Of a stretch of 53,127 nucleotides of DNA, positions 34,938 through 44,020 are shown piece by piece (the stretch's first letter is position 1; every line of letters begins with the position of its first letter). Location of the stretch: NCBI GenBank assembly GCA_017436705.1, contig JAFSCP010000026.1, positions 1 to 53,127 of the forward strand, in the 5' to 3' direction. The position numbers and the translations under genes are program-made. Under the pieces are notes generated by a model. That model saw only the letters and a list, made by a program, of their open reading frames with translations, did no database searches and was not told where the DNA came from. The DNA comes from Bacillota bacterium (GTDB taxonomy: Bacteria; Bacillota; Clostridia; Peptostreptococcales; Anaerovoracaceae).

Positions 34938-35428
34938 AATATCCAGTATAATCCGATTGTTGTAGAAATCATTGTAAATATATCAAATGCACAGGCCACG
35001 TAATTGGAATAGTAAAAATCATACACAATCCAGAAAACCTGCGCCGCCAGAATTACAATTTTAAATGCAGCATCACTCTTTACATCAAGAAACCAGGTAA
35101 AAACTGCCGCCGAAAACAGAGGAAACCATCCGATGATTCCAGCCTCTGTATCAAGGAACATCAATGACAGCACTGCCTGCAGGGCGATGAAAAAAATCTT
35201 TGCTTTTACAGTTCCCTCTTTGCGTGCAAACCAGAGGTTTCTGGCAATACTTATGAGGTTTGCTATGAAACCGGTCACGCCGCCCAGTATGAGGTTGGCT
35301 GCACCCTGTATTGTAAACTGGATGCACTGCACTCTGATGATGTGGTCTTTTTTCTTGATGAAACCAACGGCCACCATAAGCGCGCATCCGATAAAAGAAA
35401 CAGTATTACCTATTAAAACTATATTCAT
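34916..35428 (-). CDS. YgjV-family inner membrane protein
   Basis: A 170-residue protein with about six hydrophobic helices matching the YgjV family: FIGCALMVAVGFIKKKD near residue 11, then ISIARNLWFARK near 60 and a closing ISTTIGLYWILKD. Function is unknown. Its start codon shares a base with the DUF3842 stop, so it is the last gene of the four-gene operon from 37882. Confidence 0.82.
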   Translation of the reverse strand: MNIVLIGNTVSFIGCALMVAVGFIKKKDHIIRVQCIQFTIQGAANLILGGVTGFIANLISIARNLWFARKEGTVKAKIFFIALQAVLSLMFLDTEAGIIGWFPLFSAAVFTWFLDVKSDAAFKIVILAAQVFWIVYDFYYSNYVACAFDIFTMISTTIGLYWILKDRSAA

Positions 35429-35853
35429 TATCTTTCGCAGCCCTCGCTTATGGCTCTGATCTTTGCAATTGCATCGTCAATGAGTTCACTGGTGGACTTG
35501 CCATCAACACCTATGATGATGTTATTGCACTTGTTCACCGGCAGGAGAATCTTTTTGGCCGGACTCTGTCCCACTGCCACTGCCATCTTCGGCGTGATTT
35601 CGCCCAGAAGTGAGTCTGCAATTACAATACCCACAGGTCCCACGATAATGTCTGCATCCCGGGTGCATACAACCACAGAATTTTCTCCTGTAGCACCACG
35701 GTCTGCACCTGCCTTCAGCATGGCAGAGGTTGCAAGGGCGTTGGTGCCCACAGCAGTGATCTGCGCCTCAGGTATAAGTCTGCGGACAGCCTCAACCATC
35801 TGGCGTCCCAGCTGCCCACCCTGACCATCTATAATCAGAACATTTTTGCTCAT
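35428..35853 (-). CDS. DUF3842 protein
   Basis: A 141-residue soluble protein. The N-terminal VLIIDGQGGQLGRQMVEA is a glycine-rich nucleotide-binding-like loop, followed by ITAVGTNALATSAMLKAGAD and ADIIVGPVGIVIADSLLGEI. This pattern is the DUF3842 family of Clostridia, of unknown function. The ATG at 35853 has AGAGGA upstream; the longer reading to 35916 overlaps the previous gene and lacks an RBS. Confidence 0.82.
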   Translation of the reverse strand: MSKNVLIIDGQGGQLGRQMVEAVRRLIPEAQITAVGTNALATSAMLKAGADRGATGENSVVVCTRDADIIVGPVGIVIADSLLGEITPKMAVAVGQSPAKKILLPVNKCNNIIIGVDGKSTSELIDDAIAKIRAISEGCER

Positions 35854-35875
35854 TTTACGTCCTCTTTTCTGTAAA

Positions 35876-37090
35876 CTATAAGTAACTGAGAAGCAGGCCG
35901 AGTGCCGTAAGTGCAACCCCGGCTGCTGTCAGGAAGTTGACCAGATTGTTTGTACTTGTGGAATACAGCAGGTCAAGTTCTGATTCCAGAAGTTCAAGCA
36001 GGTACTTGATTTTTTCAATAATCGGGTCAATCTGCTGGCTGATAAGCATTACTCTTTCCAGTTCACCGATTTCAGAAATGGAAAGATTTTCGACTTTATT
36101 CAGGGTGGTGATAAGCTCACCTCTGTATGCTTTGAGTTTCTGAATTTCTTTACGGAGCTTTCCATTGTGTTCCCCTATGTAATAGTTGGCCTGACGGCGC
36201 AGAATACGGTTACAGATAGTCTTCATAACCATAACCAGCTCCATAGAAAACAGTATTCCGTGGTTTACACCCGCAATATCGCTGTCCATAAGGAAATATG
36301 GGTTCATATCGCCGTAAAAGCGTGCATCGAAAAGACGACGGTTTTCACGGTAATCTTCGGTTATTCTGCTTCTGCTCAGATTGATAAAGGCAGCATTGGT
36401 ACCGAAAGCGATAAATTTCATGAAATCTCTGCTTCCCCAGGAATTCTCCATTCTCTGCACGGCCATGTCGTAAGGCACATTGCGCCAGCCTTCATCGCCG
36501 GTCATCATACCGTAAAGTTTTTCCGGCTCACCTGCGATAAGGCTTTGTGCATCCTCATAATCACCGTATTTTTTTATTTCGATAAGATATGTTTCTTCTA
36601 TGTCTGTTATCTTACGGTTCAGACAGCCGCTTACCTGACGGAAAATTTCATTCACTGACAGCTGGGTATTGTCAAAATTTGTCAGTTTAGCACCGTTACC
36701 CTGGCAGTGACGGAGATATACATAATCGTCCACCTCTGCGTCCTTTACGCTCATGCATACGCGCACCTGCACTGTATCATATTTAGGGAAAACAGTCATA
36801 GTAACTGCCGGACTGCTCACATTGTAGTCTTTGAAAGTGAAATTGTAATTATTCAGTTTCACGCGGAAGTTTTCGAAAGGAAGTCCGCCACCGTGGAGGA
36901 ATCCCTGGCCGATATTTATATCCCTGAAGAAAGGGTCCTTGTCCGCATCCGCATCATCACCGAAGATTGCATCCGGGTATGCTTTTTTAATGGCATTACG
37001 CAGTTCCTGCTCATCATCGGTACGCAGCCCTGTTTCCTCGTCAAAAATGCTGAAGCTGAAGTAATAACAGATGTTTCCGTCAATTTTCAT
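35876..37090 (-). CDS. Conserved protein of unknown function with CorA-like C-terminal tail
   Basis: A 404-residue protein I do not recognise. Residues about 1-270 are soluble and mixed alpha/beta. Residues about 295-375 are long helices with coiled-coil character (QKLKAYRGELITTLNKVENL, then IEKIKYLLELLESELDLL), followed by one membrane helix at the very C-terminus (LTAAGVALTALGLLLSYL). A long coiled coil leading into TNNLVNFLTAAGVAL is reminiscent of CorA and of RMND1-type proteins, but the CorA GMN motif is absent. It could be a tail-anchored sensor or channel-like oligomer. It lies 15 bp after the methyltransferase gene. Confidence 0.65.
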   Translation of the reverse strand: MKIDGNICYYFSFSIFDEETGLRTDDEQELRNAIKKAYPDAIFGDDADADKDPFFRDINIGQGFLHGGGLPFENFRVKLNNYNFTFKDYNVSSPAVTMTVFPKYDTVQVRVCMSVKDAEVDDYVYLRHCQGNGAKLTNFDNTQLSVNEIFRQVSGCLNRKITDIEETYLIEIKKYGDYEDAQSLIAGEPEKLYGMMTGDEGWRNVPYDMAVQRMENSWGSRDFMKFIAFGTNAAFINLSRSRITEDYRENRRLFDARFYGDMNPYFLMDSDIAGVNHGILFSMELVMVMKTICNRILRRQANYYIGEHNGKLRKEIQKLKAYRGELITTLNKVENLSISEIGELERVMLISQQIDPIIEKIKYLLELLESELDLLYSTSTNNLVNFLTAAGVALTALGLLLSYL

Positions 37091-37105
37091 AGTACGTCTC
37101 CTGAT

Positions 37106-37882
37106 TTATTTTCTGGTAAAAATATATAATATGTCACGGGCACCGCTGTAATCACCAGCCTCATTGGCAGAGCGGTCTTCCGCCGCTGAACCATGTCCCT
37201 CGTAATGATATCTTGAAATTTCCAGCAGCTCAAATCCAGCTTCTGCTGCCATCCCGGTAATTGTAACGGCAGCAAACATACGCACCGGCAGCACACCCTC
37301 TTCACTGTAGGCCGCATTGAACTGCTCTATGTCGATTGCCGTCGACAGACGTTTCCTGTCCTGCCACTCTTCCCTGAAAAAAAGGTCTGTTTCTCCTGCT
37401 GTGTGAGTGGTTGTGAGTATTAAAAGGCCGCCAGGTTCGACAAAGTCCGACATTGTCTCTATCAGTTCACGGGCTGTCCATGTCTGGATGTGCTGCAGTA
37501 CGTGGCTGGAGAGAACGATGTCGAACTTTCCTTCAACCACTGACGAATCCCCATGAACCACTTTCACCGGCTTTTTATATTTCAGCGATGCTGCAATGCC
37601 GGCCGCCTTTGCTCCTGTAAATCTGAGCACATCAGGTTCTGCCGCCACGATTTCGTCAACATGCGGCAAAAAAACACCGATTAAACGTCCCATTCCGCAG
37701 CCAAGGTCCAGAAGTCGGATTTTGTCGGTTCCGTCTGCCAAACGCTCATTTCTGAGCTTCTGCACTGCTTCCAGCGCCAAACTCAGCACCTTTTCCTCGC
37801 TTTTTTCCCAGTACCGGCCATCATATTCATTTATTAACTGACAAGTGAGTTTGTCCCCCTTGTCAGGATAAGTATACGCCAT
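37106..37882 (-). CDS. Class I SAM-dependent methyltransferase
   Basis: A 258-residue methyltransferase with motif I LLDLGCGMGRLIGVF (about residues 57-71), an acidic motif II end in IVAAEPD, and FDIVLSSHVLQHIQT at motif IV. The substrate is unknown. The ATG at 37882 has AAAGGGG upstream. It heads the operon with the CorA-tailed protein, DUF3842 and YgjV. Its upstream region carries an operator-like palindrome and three regularly spaced repeats. Confidence 0.88.
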   Translation of the reverse strand: MAYTYPDKGDKLTCQLINEYDGRYWEKSEEKVLSLALEAVQKLRNERLADGTDKIRLLDLGCGMGRLIGVFLPHVDEIVAAEPDVLRFTGAKAAGIAASLKYKKPVKVVHGDSSVVEGKFDIVLSSHVLQHIQTWTARELIETMSDFVEPGGLLILTTTHTAGETDLFFREEWQDRKRLSTAIDIEQFNAAYSEEGVLPVRMFAAVTITGMAAEAGFELLEISRYHYEGHGSAAEDRSANEAGDYSGARDILYIFTRK

Positions 37883-37934
37883 AAATATTTCCCCTTTCAG
37901 AATTATCATGCTCATTTTGCACATAATTCAACAT

Positions 37935-37967
37935 AGTATATTTTAAATGTATGTGTGTTCAAACACA
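37935..37967 (-). promoter_or_regulatory. Promoter and operator-like palindrome of the methyltransferase operon
   Basis: TTGAAC (37962-37957), 16 bp, TATACT (37940-37935) on the minus strand. The -35 lies inside TGTGTT-CA-AACACA (37954-37967), an inverted repeat with perfect 6-bp arms, suggesting a repressor site. Confidence 0.6.
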
Positions 37968-37977
37968 AGCTTTTTTT

Positions 37978-38056
37978 CAAAATACGCAAGTATAACCTTT
38001 CGACATTTTTACAAAATACGCAGGTTTATATAGGTCGCAAAGCAACAAAATACGCA
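37978..38056. repeat. Three direct repeats with exact 34-bp period
   Basis: CAAAATACGCA occurs at 37978-37988, 38012-38022 and 38046-38056, each exactly 34 bp apart with dissimilar sequence between. On the minus strand they read TGCGTATTTTG, just upstream of the methyltransferase promoter and its palindrome. Confidence 0.8.
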
Positions 38057-38071
38057 CATGAATCATGCCAC

Positions 38072-38098
38072 AAAAAAGGCGGGATTGCTCCCGCCTTT
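38072..38098 (-). terminator. Intrinsic terminator after the giant surface-protein gene
   Basis: The stem GGCGGGA / TCCCGCC, extended by AAA/TTT, is followed by TTTTTT on the minus strand. Confidence 0.92.
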
Positions 38099-38110
38099 AA
38101 ATCTGTTATG

Positions 38111-41100
38111 TTATTTTGTCCACTTTCTGCATGCATACTTGCACTGCTTCAGTTCAGTTCTTGCGATGAGCTTGCCTTCAGCATCGTAAACCTGCACGCG
38201 TGCCTTGTAGTAGTACTTGGTACCCTTCTTGCCGCCTGTGTTGGTGTAGGAAGACTTCTTGCTTGTGAGCTTCGCCTGATACTTGGAAGTTTTCTTGGTT
38301 GAACGGTAGAACTTGTACTTAACTGTGTAGCCAGCCGCTTCAATCTGCTCGATGATTGCCCTGTCTGCTGCATCAAGCTTCAGAGTAACCTTAACGCCCT
38401 TTGCTACCTTCGCAGAACGTGCTGCCGGAGAAAGATCCGCAATAAGAGTCTTCACTTCGTCTGCTGTCATTGCAGATGTCTCTTCGACTTCAAGACCTAC
38501 TTCGTCAGCATCTACCAATGCGAATGTAGAGAAGTGAGGAGTTTCGAAACGGTAATGCTTCTTGCCGCCAACAGTCACTTCTTCACCCTTCAGGTGTTCG
38601 GTTGTGCCGTCATCTGCAATGTGGATTGCCGCCACCTTCTTGCCTGTCAGCTTAGAAGGAATTTCAACGGTTACAGTTGCCTTACCTTCGTTAAACAGGG
38701 AAATTGTCTTAGTGCCTGACTTAATCACAAGCTGGATTACGTGGCCGTTTGCACCGGCAGCTTCCTTGTGAGCTGCTGTAGGCGCTGCTACTTCAATAAC
38801 TTCAAGAGTAACTGTGCTGCCTGCAGCTTCTGCCGCAACAGTCTTGAGAGTTTCTCTGTCGAGAGTTACAGTTGCGTTTTCAGTCTTCACAGTGAGAGCA
38901 GCTTCAGTCTTGCCGGCAATGTCCTTTACAGTTGTAGTATCCAGCTGAACCTTGATGTTAGCTGCACCCTTGGTGTCGCCTGAAGAAACCTGAAGAACGA
39001 TTTCAGAAGCCTTGTTTTCAGTTGCCTGCTTGAGAGTTTCAGTTACGTTTTCCTTAGTGATTGTAGCTGTTGCAGTAGTGCCAACTACAGTTACTTCAGT
39101 TGGAGTTGTGGTGGTATTAGTTTCTGTTCCACTTTCTTTTTCTGTAGTAACTTCGTTCTTTTCTTCTCCAACCACTGAACCACCAGTCATTTCTTTTGCA
39201 TCACTTTCCTTTGTATAATCATCAGTATAGTGGAAAACAACGCTGTCACCATTATTCAGATAGTACGCGCTTACACCGATTTCAGGATATTTTCCGTTTA
39301 CACTGTATTTCCATCCGGAAAAGTTTCCGTTTGTAAACTCATAAAGAGTTGTACCGTTATACGATACTCCCTCAATATATGAGGTTCCGTACTGACCATT
39401 CCATGTACCATGGATTGTTAATGAAGAATCTTCTTCATCTGCCATTTTAAGCAGATCTTCCACTGTAGAATTCTTTTCCAGAGTGTATGATTTGCTGATC
39501 CATGTTGTCAGACCACCTGTTGCCATAGTATGAATCTGGCCATCATCCCCGTGGTCAGTGTCTCCCACGATTCTTAAGTTTACAGTGATTTCATTTTTCT
39601 GGTTTTCGTTGACTTTTTCGAGCACGACAACAATAAGTTCTGCTTTGGCAGTGCCATAAGCAACGGTTACTGTTTTCTGGCCACGAGCAGTACTATCAAA
39701 ACCTGTTATTCTAACTTCACTTGCAGAAAGAATTTTGGTTGTGTCATCACTCTTATATGCAGTAATCACAGCATTTCCAAAGCTAAAAGTATCTCCGATA
39801 TAATAATCTTTTACATACCCATCCGAAACAGTAAGTTTATAGAATATCGGGTCATTTGAATGAACAGGATAGTCTGCTCCCTGAATCCAGTTATGTGCAC
39901 TTGATTCTGACAGATTCAGCATTTCTGTCACTGTGCCGTCCTTGAACTGAGCTGCAGTCATGGCCTTTGTCAGCGTGTCAGCATCTGCTCCCAGAGGATC
40001 ATCGGTACGGTTGTGATTCTTTCTTACACTAGTGTAATAGTCTTTAGGATAACCTGTTGTTGAAACGGAAGTATCAAAATAAGTTGTTCCACTTTCAGTT
40101 TCATGTGTTTCACAGTTTGTATCAACTAAGTAAATATATCCAATTCCTTCTGAAGTGCCACATGAATCAATGAAATAATTATTTTCAATAATATTGTGCT
40201 TATTGAGTGATGCAAGATATCCAATTATACCACCGGCATATCCGTTTGAAGTAGTTGCCTTTACTGTACCATAAAATACATTGTCCTGAATATAGCCGAT
40301 ACCATTGTCCCAGGTCTGATATACGCCTACATCACCGCCAAGAATACCACCTACATAGTTTGCACCTGTAACAGTTGCATCAACCAGACAGTTCTGAATA
40401 GTCACTGCAGGAGAATTTCCTGTAAATCCCCAACCACTGCCTCCGTAACCATGTCCAACAATACCACCTGCATAATTTCCGGTTGCTGTTACTGTTCCGT
40501 AGAATTCACAGTTTTTCACTATGAAATCACCCATGGACTGACCTTTATTGGAAATAATTCCACCAACAAAATCAGTTCCATAAACATCTGCATAGCTTAC
40601 ACAATTTTCAATAGTGCCGTTAAATTCACCCCCGAAGGAACCAATCCATTTCTGGGCTTTGTCATATCCAATGATTACATTTTCTTCAACAGTACAGTTG
40701 CGGATAGTAATCTGGTCGGAACCAGAAGCATAACCGCCTATGAAACCGGACTGTAAAGTCTGTGAACCACTTTTAAGAGTTACATTTTCAATTACAATTG
40801 TTGTATCGTTTATTGTCGTATAATTATTTACAAGACCATAACCTGCAATTTTTTTACCATAAACATTGAGGTTCTTTATTGCACCATTTTTAACTGTACC
40901 GAATAACGGGAGACCGCCTTCAGGTATAGTCAATGTTTTATTATTACCATCAAATGTACCAGAGAAAGGTTTTGCTGTTGATATTCCCAAAGGCACCCAT
41001 GCATCATCACCTGCTTTATCCGGTAATGTGATGTCATTTACCATCTTTATGTATTTCCCTGCAAAGTCAACACCATCAGCAACATAATCAGAAAGAGCTA

Positions 41101-43771
41101 CCATGTCATCAACAGTTTTGATGAGATATGGGTTTCCCTCTGTACCTTCACCTTCAAAAGCACTTCCTGCCACAGTAACAGCCTGTTCTGTAGTCAGACC
41201 TTCATATGAAATAGTTACCTTAGTTTCAGTTGTCAATGGCTTTGACGGTTCAAATGAAATATCTGCAGGATCAACAATTGCTGTTCCACCATCTTTATAT
41301 GTAGCAGTTACTACCATGCCTGCCGGATCAAAAGATTCACCGAAAGCATATTCTGTTTTTGTCGGAGGTGTTGTCACGGAAATTGACTGAGCCTGCTGAC
41401 TGAAAACAATAGTATATTTTCCTGCTGCCTTAGGATCAGTATTGCCAGCAGCCTGAACTTTAAGTTCTGCAGTATATTTTCTGTTGTTGTCCCATGATGG
41501 CGTGATAGCTGTTTTTGAAGTGTAGATTTCACCATTCAGCGTAAGTTCTGAACCTTCATACAATGTAGAAGTGAAAATTACTTTATCATCCGCACCGATT
41601 TTTCTTGAAGCAACATATTCATATTTTGTCTTATTGAAAGATGGTGATAATGTAACTGAAGTTTCTTCTCCTTCCGGACCTGCCTTTACAGTGAGACTCT
41701 TTAAACTGCCCACACGGACAATATTAACTTTGTAGGCTGAAGTTCCACCTACAGTAATATCCAGAGTGTTTCCGGTAAAAGACTCATATTTCAGAACATT
41801 GCTTGGTGATTTTCCTGAACTTGCACCAGATGTTACCGTATGAGTTGATACAGCACCATCTGTTGCATTATATTTAACATACTTAATAGCAATGCTACCT
41901 TCGGCATCATCTGCAAGTTTAGCCCATGTGTAAATACTGCTTGCCGCATAAGGAACATACAGCGTATATTCTTTTACATCCTCTGAAAATTCAGGATACA
42001 TATCAAATGTTGCTGTAATGTCAGCTGATTTGCTTGTAAAAGCCAGTACTGAAAGGTCTGTGGATGTTACTGTTACAGTACAGATTGGTGCCATAATCGG
42101 ACAATCATGTTTTATTGTTGGATAATTCCAATCTGAATCAGGCTGTGCAGTATAATCGGGTGTTGAATCATTGACCGTTCCATTTGCTGTTACATAGTAA
42201 GTGCCTGACTCTGCAAATGAAAGTGTTATCTTTCCATCCGTTCCAAACGCCTTACTGTCAATTTCACTGAAAGTTCCATCAACCCATGTGCCCACTTTGA
42301 TATTTTCATACACAGTTGTATCTGTAGTACCTACATTTAGAGTAAGATTAAATTCTTCGCCTGCAGCTACTTTCTTTGTATTAACATCAAAGCTTGCATA
42401 TCTGTCAGCATAATAAGTATTGTCTGCATTTATTGATGCGTACAGATAGTCGCCTTCTGAAACTGTCGAGGTTAAAGTGTCACCCACATTGCTAGCCAGT
42501 TTAGAACCATTCTTATAATATAATGTGTTAGTTGTTTCTACACCCCAGAGTTTCGATACAGAAAGGCCCCATTGTCCGTCGGTTGCCATATAATCGTTTT
42601 CAGACTTATATTCTTTATGTGCAGCAATCAGTGCTTCGTGATATGTAAGTACACCGTCCTTATTTATGTCACTTACAGTAACTTCGCAGTCTGCCATAGG
42701 GCTGCCGTCTGATGTTTCAGCGATAACGCCTTTATTATTTACTGTCATGTAAACAGTTGCATCAGGTGCTTCATTTGTAACAGTTACAACACATACAGGT
42801 GCTATAATCGGGCAATCTTTAATCTCGTAACCATCATTGCTCTTTACCAGATTATACGCCTGCTGCGCTTCTTCCCATGATTTAAATTCCACATATTCAA
42901 TTTCTGATGTAGGATAAGGACCATTACCATAATCTGTAGCAGTATATGCAAGCTGCGGATTTGTGGCCGAACCCGTTCCATATAATGTTTTACCTGAAAC
43001 AAGTGCAGAATATCGGGTAAGATTCAGGGACTTTTCTGTTTTTACATTCTGGACAGGCCCCTGTGCAGAAACAATGTATGTTCCTGCCTTGTCAAAAGTC
43101 AGAGTAACATTTCCGCTGGCATCAGTTACTGCACCATTCACAGCAGCGAACTGTCCGTCGGTATATGTACCGATTTGTATTCCATGCAATGGTGAACTTT
43201 CCTTTGCCCAGTCTGCTGTGGCCATTCCTTTAAATCCCTTAAGATTCAGGATTAATTCTTCTCCCACAGATACGCCTTTTGTTTCAGAATCAAAGTACGT
43301 ATACCAATCTGAATAGACTGCATCTGAATTTACAGATGCAACAATATGGTCTCCGTCTTTCACATAAGACCAGTCAACACTCATTTCCAGACCTGCAGAA
43401 TTTACAAAGAATAATACATTGGAAGTTTCAACACCCCAAAGTTTATTTACTGCAGTCATGTAACTCTGAGTGGTGGTTCCATAACCTGATTCGGTGTTAT
43501 AGGTACTGTGAGCAGCTTTGAGTGCTTCATCAACAGTAAAACTACCGTCGCTGTTCAGGTCAGTAACCGTCACCGGACGGTTTGCCATGACAGAACCATT
43601 ATTGTCTGCTGCAAGTACACCTTGATTACTTACTGTCAGGTATACTGTTGCAGTAGCTGCAGTATTGCCTGTTTCCGCCCACGCCATCCCTGGCATCATA
43701 GTAAATACCATCACAAACGCCAGAAGCAGGGACAGAAGTCTTGAGAATTTTTGTTTCTTTCCTTGTTTCAT
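38111..43771 (-). CDS. Giant secreted multidomain protein with transcobalamin-like (DUF4430) domains
   Basis: An 1886-residue exported protein. A signal peptide (residues 1-32, ending GMAWAET) is followed by two similar N-terminal modules (about 38-180 and 330-480), each with a Ca-binding-like loop (DLNSDGSFTVDEAL; DINKDGVLTYHEAL) and the shared motif KLWGVETxN with an aromatic pair after it. These look like divergent DUF4430 domains with an inserted EF-hand-like loop. Two cadherin-like beta domains (about 570-790), a Big_3-type Ig domain (about 800-875), a GLUG-like right-handed beta-helix (about 880-1215) and a second Big_3 domain (about 1310-1380) follow. Then comes a clear DUF4430 domain (about 1390-1515; SGWKYSVNGKYPEIG and YYLNNGDSVVFHYT), and the C-terminal 55 residues look fibronectin-III-like. 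There is no LPXTG or S-layer anchor. AAAGGAGG precedes the ATG; an attenuator-like leader precedes it. Confidence 0.85.
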   Translation of the reverse strand: MKQGKKQKFSRLLSLLLAFVMVFTMMPGMAWAETGNTAATATVYLTVSNQGVLAADNNGSVMANRPVTVTDLNSDGSFTVDEALKAAHSTYNTESGYGTTTQSYMTAVNKLWGVETSNVLFFVNSAGLEMSVDWSYVKDGDHIVASVNSDAVYSDWYTYFDSETKGVSVGEELILNLKGFKGMATADWAKESSPLHGIQIGTYTDGQFAAVNGAVTDASGNVTLTFDKAGTYIVSAQGPVQNVKTEKSLNLTRYSALVSGKTLYGTGSATNPQLAYTATDYGNGPYPTSEIEYVEFKSWEEAQQAYNLVKSNDGYEIKDCPIIAPVCVVTVTNEAPDATVYMTVNNKGVIAETSDGSPMADCEVTVSDINKDGVLTYHEALIAAHKEYKSENDYMATDGQWGLSVSKLWGVETTNTLYYKNGSKLASNVGDTLTSTVSEGDYLYASINADNTYYADRYASFDVNTKKVAAGEEFNLTLNVGTTDTTVYENIKVGTWVDGTFSEIDSKAFGTDGKITLSFAESGTYYVTANGTVNDSTPDYTAQPDSDWNYPTIKHDCPIMAPICTVTVTSTDLSVLAFTSKSADITATFDMYPEFSEDVKEYTLYVPYAASSIYTWAKLADDAEGSIAIKYVKYNATDGAVSTHTVTSGASSGKSPSNVLKYESFTGNTLDITVGGTSAYKVNIVRVGSLKSLTVKAGPEGEETSVTLSPSFNKTKYEYVASRKIGADDKVIFTSTLYEGSELTLNGEIYTSKTAITPSWDNNRKYTAELKVQAAGNTDPKAAGKYTIVFSQQAQSISVTTPPTKTEYAFGESFDPAGMVVTATYKDGGTAIVDPADISFEPSKPLTTETKVTISYEGLTTEQAVTVAGSAFEGEGTEGNPYLIKTVDDMVALSDYVADGVDFAGKYIKMVNDITLPDKAGDDAWVPLGISTAKPFSGTFDGNNKTLTIPEGGLPLFGTVKNGAIKNLNVYGKKIAGYGLVNNYTTINDTTIVIENVTLKSGSQTLQSGFIGGYASGSDQITIRNCTVEENVIIGYDKAQKWIGSFGGEFNGTIENCVSYADVYGTDFVGGIISNKGQSMGDFIVKNCEFYGTVTATGNYAGGIVGHGYGGSGWGFTGNSPAVTIQNCLVDATVTGANYVGGILGGDVGVYQTWDNGIGYIQDNVFYGTVKATTSNGYAGGIIGYLASLNKHNIIENNYFIDSCGTSEGIGYIYLVDTNCETHETESGTTYFDTSVSTTGYPKDYYTSVRKNHNRTDDPLGADADTLTKAMTAAQFKDGTVTEMLNLSESSAHNWIQGADYPVHSNDPIFYKLTVSDGYVKDYYIGDTFSFGNAVITAYKSDDTTKILSASEVRITGFDSTARGQKTVTVAYGTAKAELIVVVLEKVNENQKNEITVNLRIVGDTDHGDDGQIHTMATGGLTTWISKSYTLEKNSTVEDLLKMADEEDSSLTIHGTWNGQYGTSYIEGVSYNGTTLYEFTNGNFSGWKYSVNGKYPEIGVSAYYLNNGDSVVFHYTDDYTKESDAKEMTGGSVVGEEKNEVTTEKESGTETNTTTTPTEVTVVGTTATATITKENVTETLKQATENKASEIVLQVSSGDTKGAANIKVQLDTTTVKDIAGKTEAALTVKTENATVTLDRETLKTVAAEAAGSTVTLEVIEVAAPTAAHKEAAGANGHVIQLVIKSGTKTISLFNEGKATVTVEIPSKLTGKKVAAIHIADDGTTEHLKGEEVTVGGKKHYRFETPHFSTFALVDADEVGLEVEETSAMTADEVKTLIADLSPAARSAKVAKGVKVTLKLDAADRAIIEQIEAAGYTVKYKFYRSTKKTSKYQAKLTSKKSSYTNTGGKKGTKYYYKARVQVYDAEGKLIARTELKQCKYACRKWTK

Positions 43772-43851
43772 TTTTTCCTCCTTTAATTCTATTTAAAGTT
43801 CTCATGCCGCTTAGGCCTTGAAATCGCCCCGATCCGATGCTCCCCCGTCAT

Positions 43852-43970
43852 CAAAAAAGAGGCTCCCTGCCCGCTGCATTTCCGGATGGAGCGGCCTTAC
43901 GGTCACGCACCTTTCCTTAATGCATCCGGCAGGAAACCTCTGGTTTTTCCAGTCAGTTTCGGCCTGTGAC
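43852..43970 (-). ncRNA. Unassigned structured leader RNA with competing hairpins
   Basis: On the minus strand, one fold pairs 43941-43928 with 43871-43858 (14 continuous pairs including two G-U), enclosing a branched loop with a GGATG/CATCC helix and a GNRA-capped hairpin (GUGACC-GUAA-GGCCGC), and is followed by a run of U: an intrinsic terminator with a structured insert. The 5' arm can instead pair upstream as GAAAC/GUUUC plus CUGG/CCAG (43960-43933), which would destroy the terminator. Mutually exclusive hairpins before a gene indicate an attenuator or riboswitch. It does not match the cobalamin, TPP, SAM, c-di-GMP, Moco or T-box motifs as I know them. Confidence 0.65.
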
Positions 43971-44020
43971 ATTATGAACTTTTTTAACTTCTTCTGCAGT
44001 GCGGCCGGTGCCGCAGCATG

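Noticed and set aside
37978-38056. CRISPR-like array
   Set aside because: Only three 11-bp repeats with 23-bp spacers, no leader and no cas genes. The size and position fit regulatory repeats, not a CRISPR.
43852-43970. Second cobalamin riboswitch, Moco, c-di-GMP or T-box leader
   Set aside because: The B12 box and GCCACTG are missing, and the conserved cores of the other classes as I know them do not match. It was left as unassigned.
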